Assembly (NCBI GenBank): GCA_016342585.1
Contig: JAEINK010000035.1
Coordinates: 1 to 51,978, forward strand
Source of the DNA: Spirochaetales bacterium
GTDB lineage: Bacteria > Spirochaetota > Spirochaetia > UBA9216
DNA: 51,978 nucleotides
Direction: 5' to 3'
In this document: positions 7,767-18,362 of the stretch, piece by piece
Layout of the letters: each line of letters starts with the position of its first letter
How positions within the stretch are numbered: position 1 is the first letter of the stretch
Notes under the pieces: generated by a model
The model's input: only the letters and a program-made list of their open reading frames with translations
Database searches by the model: none
What the model was told of the DNA's origin: nothing
Position numbers and translations under genes: made by a program

Positions 7767-9032
7767 ATGAAAGAGTATTTCTTTGATTGTGTGGTTATAG
7801 GCGGTGGCGCCGCGGGTATGGCGGCTGCCCTGGAGGTAGAAAAATCCGGATTTAAGGTCGCTGTTGTCGAGCGGGAGGAGTGCCTTGGCGGAATCCTTCT
7901 TCAATGTATTCATAACGGTTTTGGTCTGCATGAGTTCAAGGAGGAGTTGACCGGTCCTGAATACGGTGAGAGGTTCGCCGATATGGTAGACGATTCTGAC
8001 GTGACGGTTTTTCTTGAATCGACAGTCATGGAGTTGTCTGAATCGGGAGATAATCCGGATACACATGAGGTTTGCTGCTACTCCTCTGTATATGGTGTTT
8101 TTTTACTGAGGGCCAGGACGGTAATCCTTGCTATGGGATGCCGTGAGAGAAACCGGGGAAATATAGGAATCCCAGGGACAAGGCCTGCAGGGATTATGAC
8201 CGCCGGACTTGCCCAGAGGCTTGTTAATGTGGATGGTTATATCCCCGGAAAAGATATCGTTATAATTGGATCCGGGGATATAGGTCTCATTATGGCCCGG
8301 CGAATGACCTGGGCGGGATGTAAGGTTCATGCTGTAATCGAAATTCAGCCCTACCCCTCCGGAATTACCCGAAATATTGTTCAATGTCTGGAAGATTTTG
8401 ACATTCCCCTTTACTTAAGTCATGTGGTCAGTGAAATCCGTGGTAAAGACCGGATTGAATCCATAAAGGTGACACCTCTGAAGGATGGAGCCCAGGATGA
8501 TGAAAACTCTTTCGATATAAAGTGTGATACCCTGCTCCTTTCTGTAGGCCTGGTCCCGGAAAATGAACTGTCCCGGAAGGCCGGGATCCTTCTTAATCCC
8601 CAGGGAAATGGTCCCTATGTGGATAGTTATCATATGACAAACAGAAAGGGGATCTTTGCCTGCGGGAATGTGCTCCATGTTCATGATCTTGTGGATTATG
8701 TGACCGGGGAGTCCCGATCCGCAGGATCAAGCGCTGTAAAATATCTGCAATCCAAACTATCCGGAAGGCAGGGTAATGTAAAATCCGGGTCGAATGTGCG
8801 GTATGTTGTTCCCCAGAAATTCAATTTTTCGGAAGACAACCGGTTTTATATGAGGTCCATGATCGTTAAAAACGGGGCAAAGGTGGAGGTTAAGGTGAAT
8901 AACAGTATCATTAAATCTGTGAACCACAGTCATATTCAGCCGTCAGAGATGATCAGTATTGTCCTGAAAAAAGAGGAGATTTCAAAGATCGCAGCCATGC
9001 CCGATCCCCAGCTGGAAATTTCTATCACCTAG
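7767..9032 (+). CDS. FAD/NAD(P)-binding oxidoreductase of the glycerol-3-phosphate dehydrogenase triad
   Basis: A 421-aa pyridine-nucleotide-disulphide-reductase-like flavoprotein. It has two dinucleotide-binding folds: FAD at the N-terminus (VVIGGGAAGMAAALEV) and NAD(P) in the middle (VIIGSGDIGLIMARRM). LGGILLQCIHNGFG, close to the N-terminal FAD region, carries a cysteine at the position conserved in this subfamily. The likely job is to pass electrons from the partner dehydrogenase to NAD(P) or a carrier, inferred from the triad. It begins 11 bp after the GlpA-like gene and ends 9 bp before the DUF1667 gene, a tight operon. The ribosome site AGGGG lies before the ATG. Confidence 0.85.
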   Translation: MKEYFFDCVVIGGGAAGMAAALEVEKSGFKVAVVEREECLGGILLQCIHNGFGLHEFKEELTGPEYGERFADMVDDSDVTVFLESTVMELSESGDNPDTHEVCCYSSVYGVFLLRARTVILAMGCRERNRGNIGIPGTRPAGIMTAGLAQRLVNVDGYIPGKDIVIIGSGDIGLIMARRMTWAGCKVHAVIEIQPYPSGITRNIVQCLEDFDIPLYLSHVVSEIRGKDRIESIKVTPLKDGAQDDENSFDIKCDTLLLSVGLVPENELSRKAGILLNPQGNGPYVDSYHMTNRKGIFACGNVLHVHDLVDYVTGESRSAGSSAVKYLQSKLSGRQGNVKSGSNVRYVVPQKFNFSEDNRFYMRSMIVKNGAKVEVKVNNSIIKSVNHSHIQPSEMISIVLKKEEISKIAAMPDPQLEISIT

Positions 9033-9041
9033 GAGCTTATC

Positions 9042-9398
9042 ATGGAAAAAGAGTATATCTGCATTGCCTGTCCGATTGGGTGTCACCTGAAATTGAATGT
9101 CACCGAAGACGGGGAGATGATGGTCAGTGGAAACAAATGTAAAAGGGGGGAGGTGTATGCCGTTGAGGAGTATTCTGAACCTAAGAGGGTCGTTACGGCA
9201 ACCTGTTTTATCGGTATTGAGAACTTAGAAAGACTTCCCGTAAAGAGTACAAAGCCGATTTTAAAGGATCTCATCCCTCCCCTCCTTGAGGAATTATACG
9301 CCATGAAGCTTGAACCCCCGGTTAAGAGGGGGCAGATCGTGATCGAGAACTTCAGGGGGACGGGGGTGGATCTTGTCACTTCAAGATCTGCCGGATAA
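9042..9398 (+). CDS. DUF1667 iron-sulfur protein of the dehydrogenase triad
   Basis: A 118-aa DUF1667 protein. Four cysteines near the N-terminus (Cys7, Cys10, Cys14 and Cys33, in CIACPIGC and NKCKRG) resemble the [4Fe-4S] binding domain of molybdopterin oxidoreductases. The family always accompanies the two flavoproteins encoded just upstream and is presumed to be the small electron-transfer subunit. The rest of the protein has no further motif. It is the last gene of the triad operon. Confidence 0.85.
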   Translation: MEKEYICIACPIGCHLKLNVTEDGEMMVSGNKCKRGEVYAVEEYSEPKRVVTATCFIGIENLERLPVKSTKPILKDLIPPLLEELYAMKLEPPVKRGQIVIENFRGTGVDLVTSRSAG

Positions 9399-9423
9399 GG
9401 TTTTCTTATCCAGGTGGAAATGA

Positions 9424-9445
9424 AGTAAGATCTTAAAAATTTTCC

Positions 9446-9463
<18 letters not shown>
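9424..9463. repeat. Inverted repeat AGTAAGAT/ATCTTACT overlapping the hydantoinase promoter
   Basis: Perfect 8-bp arms at 9424-9431 and 9456-9463 with a 24-bp spacer. The right arm sits between the -35 and -10 boxes of the promoter at 9446-9474, so it is more likely an operator than a terminator. There is no T-tract. Confidence 0.4.
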
Positions 9464-10932
<1,469 letters not shown>

Positions 10933-10942
10933 TTCTAAGCAG

Positions 10943-12532
10943 TTATGATGTTTTTACCGGGCAGGTGATGGATAATAGAAAACCCTGTCCGGGACTGCTT
11001 TCATGCCGTACTGTTCCCTTAAATTCCTTCAGGCGATCGGCCATCATGGTTAATCCCTCTCCCTTTGTTTTATCATCAGTGCCGGTTCCTTCATCGGCAA
11101 TAAGTAATATCAGCTTATCATTTTTAAATTGAAGAATAAGCTCAACTCTGCTTGCCTTTCCGTGTTTTACTGCATTTGTTATCCCCTCCTGACAGCATCT
11201 ATAGAGAGTCCTGGATAAGTCCGGAGAGAGAAAGGGGACCGTCCCGATCATTGTGAACTCAATTGATAGATTGATTGAAGCGTAGGATTCTACCAGACGA
11301 TATAAAGATTCTGAAAGGTTGTCACGGTTTTTATTGATATGATTTTCAATATTATCTGTATCATCCAGGCATTTCCGGCAGATCTCTGTCGCCTGAACTA
11401 CAGGCTGAAGTGCCTTGGTTGAATTATTATCAAGAAGTGATTTTGATGACTGGAGCAGAAGGATTACCTGGGTCAGGGTATGGCCCAGAAGATCGTGAAG
11501 TTCCCGCCGGGCATTATTCGTCATCTCTGTGGCCGCGAGGGCAACCCGGTTTTTATTATTTTCCTGTATTTGTCTGGCAATCTTTTTCAGCTTTTCATTG
11601 GTGGCCGCCTGTTCCCTTTGGAGTCTCCTAATCCGGGAGATATCCGATAAGTGGTAGAGTGTTTTATCATTTTTCCGGGTTTTATTCACCAGAAGATACT
11701 CCTGTTTTTCATGGGAAAAGATATTGTTTACATCGAGGTCCTTGATTCTGTCCGCCAGGTTTCTATCACCATAAAGTGTATGATCATAACTATCTTTTAT
11801 AATGATAGGATCTTCCAGTTCCATAATAATCGTATTATAGGCCATGGGAAGGACACCCAGAAAGTGGTGCCTGAAGGTAGCTGAAGAAAGAAAAAAGAGT
11901 GAGATGGCAATGGCAATAGGAGTGTAGTCAAAAACAGGTTCCAATATACCCGTTACATAAAGGATGTTGAAAAGGAGAGGGAAGAGTGCCGCCAGGGTGA
12001 GAAGCTGTTCCTGCCGGGCTATACTCCTTCTCTTTATCATCCCATAGATGAGCATTGTAATTCCGGAGAAAATCATCACATAAATGATTAAGGCATTCCA
12101 ATAAAAGAGGGGACCGAAGGTATCACCATAAAAATCAAAGGTGCTGTAAAAGAGAGAGTGAAGCGGGTTTGTAATCACAAAAATAAACGTTAAGGCGGAT
12201 AGAAGCAGGAGGGTGTAGCGGATCCCTCTGCGGGGATCTCTTCTGAAGATAAGGTAGAATACAAAGTGGAAGAAACTTACTCCGATAAAGGAAATTCCGC
12301 TATATTGGATGACCACAAATAACCAGCGAAGACTAAGGCTGGGGGCGATAGTTTTAAGTACTTTACAGGTCATCCAAATAAGTAAACAGGCCTGAAGTAT
12401 TTTATAACGTTTAAGGAGAAGAGATTTTTGAGTTCGCAGAAGAAGCCTGCAGTTGATCCATATTGTTAAGGATATGGCAATAAGATGGCAAAGCTGATGA
12501 ATGAAAATATCTTTTGCATCTATCAAACTCAT
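10943..12532 (-). CDS. Sensor histidine kinase with 7TM input (NarX/DesK-type HisKA_3)
   Basis: A 529-aa membrane histidine kinase. The N-terminal half has about seven hydrophobic segments, matching the histidine-kinase 7TM sensor module, followed by a short PAS-like region and a coiled coil. The HisKA_3 phosphoacceptor box is RRELHDLLGHTLTQ. The ATPase domain has the N-box CCQEGITNAVKHG and the G-boxes DEGTGTDDKTKGEGLTMM. It lies 10 bp behind its NarL-type response regulator. No Shine-Dalgarno precedes the ATG, and a TTG 6 bp further upstream (12538) is an alternative start. The signal is unknown. Confidence 0.88.
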   Translation of the reverse strand: MSLIDAKDIFIHQLCHLIAISLTIWINCRLLLRTQKSLLLKRYKILQACLLIWMTCKVLKTIAPSLSLRWLFVVIQYSGISFIGVSFFHFVFYLIFRRDPRRGIRYTLLLLSALTFIFVITNPLHSLFYSTFDFYGDTFGPLFYWNALIIYVMIFSGITMLIYGMIKRRSIARQEQLLTLAALFPLLFNILYVTGILEPVFDYTPIAIAISLFFLSSATFRHHFLGVLPMAYNTIIMELEDPIIIKDSYDHTLYGDRNLADRIKDLDVNNIFSHEKQEYLLVNKTRKNDKTLYHLSDISRIRRLQREQAATNEKLKKIARQIQENNKNRVALAATEMTNNARRELHDLLGHTLTQVILLLQSSKSLLDNNSTKALQPVVQATEICRKCLDDTDNIENHINKNRDNLSESLYRLVESYASINLSIEFTMIGTVPFLSPDLSRTLYRCCQEGITNAVKHGKASRVELILQFKNDKLILLIADEGTGTDDKTKGEGLTMMADRLKEFKGTVRHESSPGQGFLLSITCPVKTS

Positions 12533-12542
12533 TTCCAAGGGG

Positions 12543-13175
12543 CTAAACCAGTCCTTCTTTCAAGGCTCTAACGGCAATCTGGGTTCTGGCCTGAAGTGAC
12601 ATTTTGTTTAATATGACAGAGACCCTGTTTTTGATGGTTCCTTCCGAGCTGTTCTCCAGATAGGATATCTCTTTGTTGCTCATACCCTCGACAATATATC
12701 CAATAATTTTTAAATCCTTTGGTGTCAGTCCGTATTCGTTATCAGATGGGGAATTTTTAGCCATCAGCAGATTAGTTTTAATATAAGGTTTGATCGAGGG
12801 GTGATAGACAATCAGGCCGCCCGCAACAGCCCTTAGAGCTTTGACAAACACATCCGGTTCGATATCTTTCAGGAGAAAGCCGGCGGCTCCGATCTCCAGG
12901 GCTTTTCTCATAGAGTCCGGATTATCGAAGGTGGTGAGCAGCACAACAGGTATCTCCGGATGAGTTTCCATGATTTGTCTGCCGGTTTCAATTCCATCCA
13001 TCTTCGGCATGAAGATATCAAGAACAACGATATCGGGTTTGAATTTCTCCACTTGTTCGAGGGCTTCTATCCCGTTGGACGCTATGGAAACGACCTCAAT
13101 ATCCTCTTTTTCAGACAATAGAATTTTCAGGGATGACAGAATTAATGGCTGGTCTTCGGCTAAAACGATTTTCAT
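12543..13175 (-). CDS. NarL/FixJ-family response regulator
   Basis: A 210-aa two-domain regulator. The receiver domain has the acidic pair at the N-terminus (LAEDQP), the phosphoacceptor Asp53 (VVLDIFMPKMDG) and a conserved KDIEPD lysine. The C-terminal LuxR-type helix-turn-helix runs from GLTPKDLKII through NSSEGTIKNRVSVIL. Its start codon overlaps the stop of the upstream PAS gene (ATGA), with AAGGA close before it, so translation is coupled. Repeated 10-bp sites in the divergent promoter region at 14178-14232 are good candidates for its targets. Confidence 0.92.
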   Translation of the reverse strand: MKIVLAEDQPLILSSLKILLSEKEDIEVVSIASNGIEALEQVEKFKPDIVVLDIFMPKMDGIETGRQIMETHPEIPVVLLTTFDNPDSMRKALEIGAAGFLLKDIEPDVFVKALRAVAGGLIVYHPSIKPYIKTNLLMAKNSPSDNEYGLTPKDLKIIGYIVEGMSNKEISYLENSSEGTIKNRVSVILNKMSLQARTQIAVRALKEGLV

Positions 13176-14125
13176 AAGGATTCCTTTTTCTCTTCATACG
13201 GCAGGTTGTGAACTACTTTTCTGATTTCATTCATAACCTCCTTGCTCAGCATGATGGCTTTATTTAAATCTTCTTTTTTGGATAGTTTTGATTCTGCTAA
13301 ATCGTATAACTCCTGTTTCAATATCAGCAGATGGCTTTTTATTTTTTCGGATGCCTCTTTCAATAGTTTTTCAGAGGATTGTGATTTCGCTAATGAAACG
13401 GCTATCTTCCCCTGCCCTTTCAGCTGGTCTATCTGCTGAATAAGCTCTTTCCCTTTTTCGATCTTTCTGACAGTCAGATTATGCTCTTCGGTAAGATCTG
13501 TAAGGAAAAGCAGGTACCCCTGGAGGGTTCTTTCTCCCAATTTGCGGAATATCCACCGGTAATGGTTCTCTGTGATATCAATATTGCCACTGGAATCCTC
13601 TTTGTTAAATAATAACTCTGAGAGCGTTTTTAAGGATGCCCTATTTTGCTGGTTACTGGAAGATGCTTCGGCGGCTCGAATCAGGAAACTGTTCAGGTTT
13701 TCATTATGATAGGGTTCCAGGTGTGAGATAACCGTTTGCCCGCAGGATTGTATCCGGCCTGAAGGATCGGTTATCAGATAATACCCCCCAAGGTTTTCCA
13801 TTATCCAACTGTGAGTGGAGGCTGCATTAAAGGTTAAGACTCTTCTACCTCTTATTTTCATAATGAGGATCAAAAAAGCGGACATCCCAATGGAGACTGC
13901 AAAGATTAGAGTAGCAATGGAGAGGGCTCGTTCTACTGAGGGATAGGGGCATGTTTGTGAAAGGGGGAAGAAAAGGAGAATTCCGATACAGCATGTAATA
14001 AAGGACTTTAATAGTGTATGCCCCCCGTACTCTTTCAGATAGAGGGCCGCTGGAATTATGACGCCAAGCAGTATGATCGAAAGAGCATAAAAGAACAGGT
14101 TAGAATAGGAGTAATAGGGATCCAT
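13172..14125 (-). CDS. PAS-domain membrane protein, partner of the two-component pair
   Basis: A 317-aa protein with three hydrophobic segments in the first ~100 residues, a PAS-like domain (around NLGGYYLITDPSGRI, about residues 114-215), then a long coiled coil that ends without a recognisable histidine box or ATPase domain. It therefore looks like a sensor kinase that has lost, or never had, its catalytic half. Its stop codon overlaps the start of the response regulator, so all three proteins are likely made together. I infer an accessory sensor that feeds the 7TM kinase or the regulator. There is no ribosome site; TATTAT lies exactly 6 nt before the ATG (possible leaderless start). Confidence 0.7.
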   Translation of the reverse strand: MDPYYSYSNLFFYALSIILLGVIIPAALYLKEYGGHTLLKSFITCCIGILLFFPLSQTCPYPSVERALSIATLIFAVSIGMSAFLILIMKIRGRRVLTFNAASTHSWIMENLGGYYLITDPSGRIQSCGQTVISHLEPYHNENLNSFLIRAAEASSSNQQNRASLKTLSELLFNKEDSSGNIDITENHYRWIFRKLGERTLQGYLLFLTDLTEEHNLTVRKIEKGKELIQQIDQLKGQGKIAVSLAKSQSSEKLLKEASEKIKSHLLILKQELYDLAESKLSKKEDLNKAIMLSKEVMNEIRKVVHNLPYEEKKESL

Positions 14126-14177
14126 ACTTAAATAATAACCGGAACAGTCGAAAAATTACTATAGTTAAATTTCCTCT

Positions 14178-14232
14178 ATGACTTTAGTCACCAAAAATTT
14201 ATCTAAAGTTATGGAGTGGTGACTAAGGTTAT
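14178..14232. promoter_or_regulatory. Array of 10-bp sites (CTAAAGTYAT) in the divergent promoter region
   Basis: CTAAAGTTAT at 14203-14212 and CTAAGGTTAT at 14223-14232 are direct repeats exactly 20 bp apart. An inverted copy, ATGACTTTAG, lies at 14178-14187. TTAGTCACC (14184-14192) and GGTGACTAA (14218-14226) also form a perfect 9-bp inverted repeat. The region separates the two-component operon from the lipoprotein gene, so the sites may bind the NarL-type regulator. Confidence 0.5.
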
Positions 14233-14282
14233 TGAGTTGATAGGAATCTGCAGGGATATAGTAAAGTTTAAGAGGACAAAAA

Positions 14283-17270
14283 ATGAAAAAAACTCAAAAC
14301 CTGATTTTATTAATTTTTATGGCTGTTCTGTTTTTTGGATGTGATAACAGTACAACGACTCCCGGAGAGCAGACAAATACTGTAGCCTCTCCTGTTATAG
14401 CTCCTGAGCCGGATACGACAAATGATTATGTCGAAGTTTCAATTAGCTGTGCCGAACCTGGGGCTGTTATCTATTATACCCTTGATGGAACCGATCCAAC
14501 GGTAAATTCTACTTTGTATACTGTTCCGTTTATACTTTATGAGGATACCACTGTTAAGGCAGTGGCTGCAAAAGCGGATATGGATAATTCTGGAATTACA
14601 ATAGCCTCCTATATTGTCGTCTATAATCCTGATGGTGATGTGGATGGGGATGGATTGCTTAACAGTGAAGAACTCACCTATGGGACTTCCCTCATGTTGG
14701 CTGATACGGATGGTGATGGTTATACTGATTATGAGGAGATACGGGAGTTAGGGTTTAATTCCAGTATCGACCCCTATAAATTTAATCCATTAATTTCGGA
14801 TATCCCCGAGATCCAAATTCTGCTTACAAGTGCACCCAAGATTATCCTGAATATGGAGAGCAGTATTTCGAGTGCTACAGAAATAACCACCGGAAGAACT
14901 ACCGAAACAGCAAATACGGTTACTACATCTGAAACAACCACGAATACCACCTCAATAGAAACTTCAGTTTCCAGAAGTCGAAAAACCTTCAGTATTACCT
15001 CAAGACCCCTGGCTATGAGTCCCGTGGGAACGAATAATTATAAAACGACTACAACAAAAGAAGAGTCGTTCGCCTGGAGTGAAGAGCAGAGTCAGGAGAA
15101 CCGTGAATCCCTTTCTCAATCTGAAGCATTGAGCCAGGAGGAGGGGTTTAGATACATTGGTGGGGAGCTGAAAATGACAGTAAAATTAGTAAACTCCGGT
15201 GATATTGCATTCACCCTGGAGAGCCTGCTGTTAAGTGCCGTTCAACTGGATCCCTTCTATTATGAGTTGACCCTGCCTATTGGTAACCTTGATATTGATT
15301 CCGATTCGGTATTTCCTCCGACGACCCTGGGGCCAGGTGAAGAAATTACCAACCTTGTATTTATAAAAGATGATCTGGATTTGACCACAGCTAACGATCT
15401 GCTGGAATCAAAATCCGGTTTAATCATTGCACCCACCCTCTATGAACTGAAAAATGAAGCGGGAGTCGCCTTTGCCCATGACTTAACGGAAATTGGCGCA
15501 AGAACCGCCACGGTGATTATTGATTATGGTCCCCTGAATTCAAAGGCTCCCGAATCCTACAAGGTTGCCACAAATGGTGGTACGACTTCTATTACCATGG
15601 ATGGAATCCTAACGGATATCCTGAAGATACCTTACGTTGATGATAGTGGACTGACCAGTCTGGGGGGTGTCGAAGATGACCTTGCAAACAATAAAAGCTG
15701 GAATGTTATCCATCTCTTCACCGAGGGCGGCGTTGAAGACTATGAAGTCTACGCTAAAATTGATGAAGAATATTCGGATTTTGCCAACATCGCCATTTCT
15801 GCCGGTGAGGTTGTGCAATTTATATATATGGACGATTCGGATGGCGATGACCTGGGCGCCAGGGAAGAGGCCATCTTTGGAACTGATCCCACCCTGAGCG
15901 ATACCGATTCCGATGGTCTGGACGACGGTGTGGAAATCTATGGTATATCTGTTAGCGGTATAACCCGGGGGGATGATGCCATTCTGTATACCAGTCCTCT
16001 GGCAGACGACACGGATAATGACGGGACGGATGATAATACGGAAGTAAATGCAGGAACGGATCCCACATCACGATTTCCTATCACCAGGAATTATCCTACT
16101 GATTATGAATATATACGGGATATGGTGGTCTTTCCAGGGGGTGGCATAATTGTTGCCGGCGTTACGGATGTGGAACAGCTCTACTATGATGCTGCAGAGA
16201 CAATTCTTTATGGTCAACTTGGAACCTGGCAGTTAAAGAAATACATGGATGATGGAAATGAGGTAACAGCCTGGAGTAATACCAAAGATGGATATAATCA
16301 TCGATACACCTCTCCCTATGCCCTTGTTATGGGTTCGGATGGCGCCCTTTATGCGGCGGGTGTTATAACAGAAATGAGTAATATTGCTCATGAAGAGAAT
16401 TGGCATATTGCGAAGTATGATCCGACCGGTATCGAAATCACCACGGGGTGGCCTAAAACCATAGATTTTGATGGGGCTTCATCTTCTTCCTATCATGACA
16501 GAGCCCTGGCCATCGCTTCTTTTGAGCAGTATATTTATGTGGGTGGATATGGTCACAATAATGGGTCTACCTATGATAAGGATTGGGCCTTGAAGAAGTT
16601 TAATAGTGATGGTACGGAAGTGACCTCCGGCTGGGCAAAATTTATTGATATAAGCGAGGATGATGAGATCACTGGACTTGTAACTGATAGTGTCGGGGAT
16701 GTCTATGCCGTGGGGCACACCCAAAATATTGTCGATGCAACTTCCGGAAAGGATATCTATCTGGTAAAATATCTGGCTAATGGAACCGAAGGCTGGATCA
16801 AATCCCTTGAGTTTGTTACCGGTAAAAATGATACCGTGAATGATATCGCTATCAGTGGTGACCGGCTATTTATCTGCGGAAGTGTGGAGATGGACGATGG
16901 CTATAACACTCGCAAATGGTGGGTTAAGGCCTTTTCCCTGATTGATGGAATCGAAGATTCTTCCTGGGAATTGAGCGGTGGAGCCCAGGGAGAAAAAGCC
17001 TATGCGAATGCCATGGAAATCGATCGGCATGGTAACCTGTATCTGGCCATCCAATCTCAGCTGTCTGGCTATCCTTCTCGTTGGGCAATCAAACGGTGGG
17101 ATGCGGATAAAACTGTCAACACTGACTGGAATATTAATACTTCCGGTGATGGGGACTATCCCCGGGCTATCGCCATACGACCAAGTGGGGAGGTATATAT
17201 TGCCGGAGAAATTGCTCCCGGTTATTTTGACTCCCAGTGGCATATCAGAAAATATTACGCTGAAGAGTAG
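14283..17270 (+). CDS. Large lipoprotein with calcium-binding TSP3-like repeats and propeller-like C-terminus
   Basis: A 995-aa exported lipoprotein with a clear signal peptide and lipobox (LFFGC, Cys20). The order of regions is: a chitobiase-C-terminal/Fn3-like domain (about 36-115, with AVIYYTLDGTDPT); a thrombospondin-type-3 calcium-binding block (DGDVDGDG, DTDGDG); a Thr/Ser-rich stretch (about 190-290); a beta-rich region; further DSDGDD/DTDSDGLDDG/DTDNDGTDD repeats (about 515-600); and a repeat-rich C-terminus with recurring W-x-(I/L)-K-(K/R)-(Y/W/F) motifs, resembling a beta-propeller. The function is unknown; an adhesion, surface or toxin-like scaffold role is only a guess. GAGG precedes the ATG. 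It is divergent from the two-component operon and probably regulated by it. Confidence 0.75.
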   Translation: MKKTQNLILLIFMAVLFFGCDNSTTTPGEQTNTVASPVIAPEPDTTNDYVEVSISCAEPGAVIYYTLDGTDPTVNSTLYTVPFILYEDTTVKAVAAKADMDNSGITIASYIVVYNPDGDVDGDGLLNSEELTYGTSLMLADTDGDGYTDYEEIRELGFNSSIDPYKFNPLISDIPEIQILLTSAPKIILNMESSISSATEITTGRTTETANTVTTSETTTNTTSIETSVSRSRKTFSITSRPLAMSPVGTNNYKTTTTKEESFAWSEEQSQENRESLSQSEALSQEEGFRYIGGELKMTVKLVNSGDIAFTLESLLLSAVQLDPFYYELTLPIGNLDIDSDSVFPPTTLGPGEEITNLVFIKDDLDLTTANDLLESKSGLIIAPTLYELKNEAGVAFAHDLTEIGARTATVIIDYGPLNSKAPESYKVATNGGTTSITMDGILTDILKIPYVDDSGLTSLGGVEDDLANNKSWNVIHLFTEGGVEDYEVYAKIDEEYSDFANIAISAGEVVQFIYMDDSDGDDLGAREEAIFGTDPTLSDTDSDGLDDGVEIYGISVSGITRGDDAILYTSPLADDTDNDGTDDNTEVNAGTDPTSRFPITRNYPTDYEYIRDMVVFPGGGIIVAGVTDVEQLYYDAAETILYGQLGTWQLKKYMDDGNEVTAWSNTKDGYNHRYTSPYALVMGSDGALYAAGVITEMSNIAHEENWHIAKYDPTGIEITTGWPKTIDFDGASSSSYHDRALAIASFEQYIYVGGYGHNNGSTYDKDWALKKFNSDGTEVTSGWAKFIDISEDDEITGLVTDSVGDVYAVGHTQNIVDATSGKDIYLVKYLANGTEGWIKSLEFVTGKNDTVNDIAISGDRLFICGSVEMDDGYNTRKWWVKAFSLIDGIEDSSWELSGGAQGEKAYANAMEIDRHGNLYLAIQSQLSGYPSRWAIKRWDADKTVNTDWNINTSGDGDYPRAIAIRPSGEVYIAGEIAPGYFDSQWHIRKYYAEE

Positions 17271-17303
17271 AGTGAAGGATTGAAATCAGGGGATAAATTA
17301 TAT

Positions 17304-17345
17304 GGCTGCCTGAGGATTGTTTTATCCTTCAGCAGCCATTTTTTT
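17304..17345 (+). terminator. Rho-independent terminator after the lipoprotein gene
   Basis: A strong hairpin has outer stem GGCTGC/GCAGCC and inner stem GAGGAT/ATCCTT, followed by ATTTTTTT. It lies between convergent genes and may also stop minus-strand transcripts. Confidence 0.75.
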
Positions 17346-18216
17346 ATACAACTCCTTCAGCCCTCTCCTTGAGGTAACTGCTGAAGGAAATCTTGGGAAT
17401 ACCCCTGGCCGGTTTTGCCTTAACGGTCATCTCTTCTCCGGTGCCCGGGTGCCTTACGACTCTTGGTTTCTGAGCCTCTCTTGTTTTTATGGAGAATTTA
17501 CCAAGCTTCCCGAAGGGAACCGACTCGCCCATGATCATCCCTGTTTCTATCAATGTCATAAAATCGTCAATAATCAGCCTGGCTTCCTGTCCTGTTAATC
17601 CATGTTTTTTAGCGAGAAAACGGGTCATTGACTTCATTGTAAACTGATCGGGTATCGAACCACTCTCTATCTGCAAACTCTGGTTGTACTTCATAAAACC
17701 AGCTGTAATAAAAATGGCACTTTCCCTGATCCTTTTATCCTGCTCCTCTTCATCTAAATTCTCAGGACAGACGGCAATCAGGTAGGCGGGGCTTGTGGTC
17801 TGCACCTTTGAATTTTCCATTTTGACAGGTTGACCGGTGGAGAGAGGGGCCGCAAGACTTGCCCCTTTGCCGGTGATTATATCCGGAACTTCGGTCCGTA
17901 TTTTTATACTTGAGTACTCTATCCATCTGCCAAAATTGATATTGGTGTTTGTTAGAAAGACCGGACCGACACAGAGGATTGAACCCGAATAGGAGAGTAT
18001 CATCATTCCCCGGGTATCCTTATGTGAAATCGAGTCCACGAATTCAAGTTTAACAGCCTCTATCTGTTTCCGGAAAAGGTCCTCTTTTTGTTTCCAAACG
18101 TCCACCAGAGTCTGAATAAACTCTTTGTCATCCTGTTTTTTTTGATCTCCAGCGATTGCCATAAGGTGTTTCTGTATGGCCGTGGGTAATTCTTGCAGGT
18201 CTGTTTTGGTTTTCAT
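17344..18216 (-). CDS. Unknown signalling-like domain fused to an HU-type DNA-binding domain
   Basis: A 290-aa protein in two parts. Residues 1-180 are an unrecognised domain: a helical start, then DTRGMMILSYSGSILCVGP, then a mixed region with SPAYLIAVC. It is clearly homologous to the whole of the 179-aa protein encoded divergently at 18363. Residues 190-286 are an HU/IHF-type domain: a helical dimerisation part (KKHGLTGQEARLIIDDF), FGKLGKFSIKTR, and the DNA-binding arm with RHPGTGEE in place of the classical RNPxTGE. The arrangement suggests a DNA-binding output of the kinase/phosphatase locus beside it. AGGAG precedes the ATG at a usual distance. I know no described protein with this fusion, but have not searched. 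Confidence 0.7.
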   Translation of the reverse strand: MKTKTDLQELPTAIQKHLMAIAGDQKKQDDKEFIQTLVDVWKQKEDLFRKQIEAVKLEFVDSISHKDTRGMMILSYSGSILCVGPVFLTNTNINFGRWIEYSSIKIRTEVPDIITGKGASLAAPLSTGQPVKMENSKVQTTSPAYLIAVCPENLDEEEQDKRIRESAIFITAGFMKYNQSLQIESGSIPDQFTMKSMTRFLAKKHGLTGQEARLIIDDFMTLIETGMIMGESVPFGKLGKFSIKTREAQKPRVVRHPGTGEEMTVKAKPARGIPKISFSSYLKERAEGVV

Positions 18217-18362
18217 TTTCAGTCTCTCCTGATAATAAAATAGAGCCTTTTATAGTTAAAAACAATGTTTTTTCAAAAAAACACGGAAAAAATGGTTTTT
18301 ATTTGAAAGTGGGTGTAGGATTATGTTCGCAGCTGCTATAAAATCTATATTGGAGTGTAACA

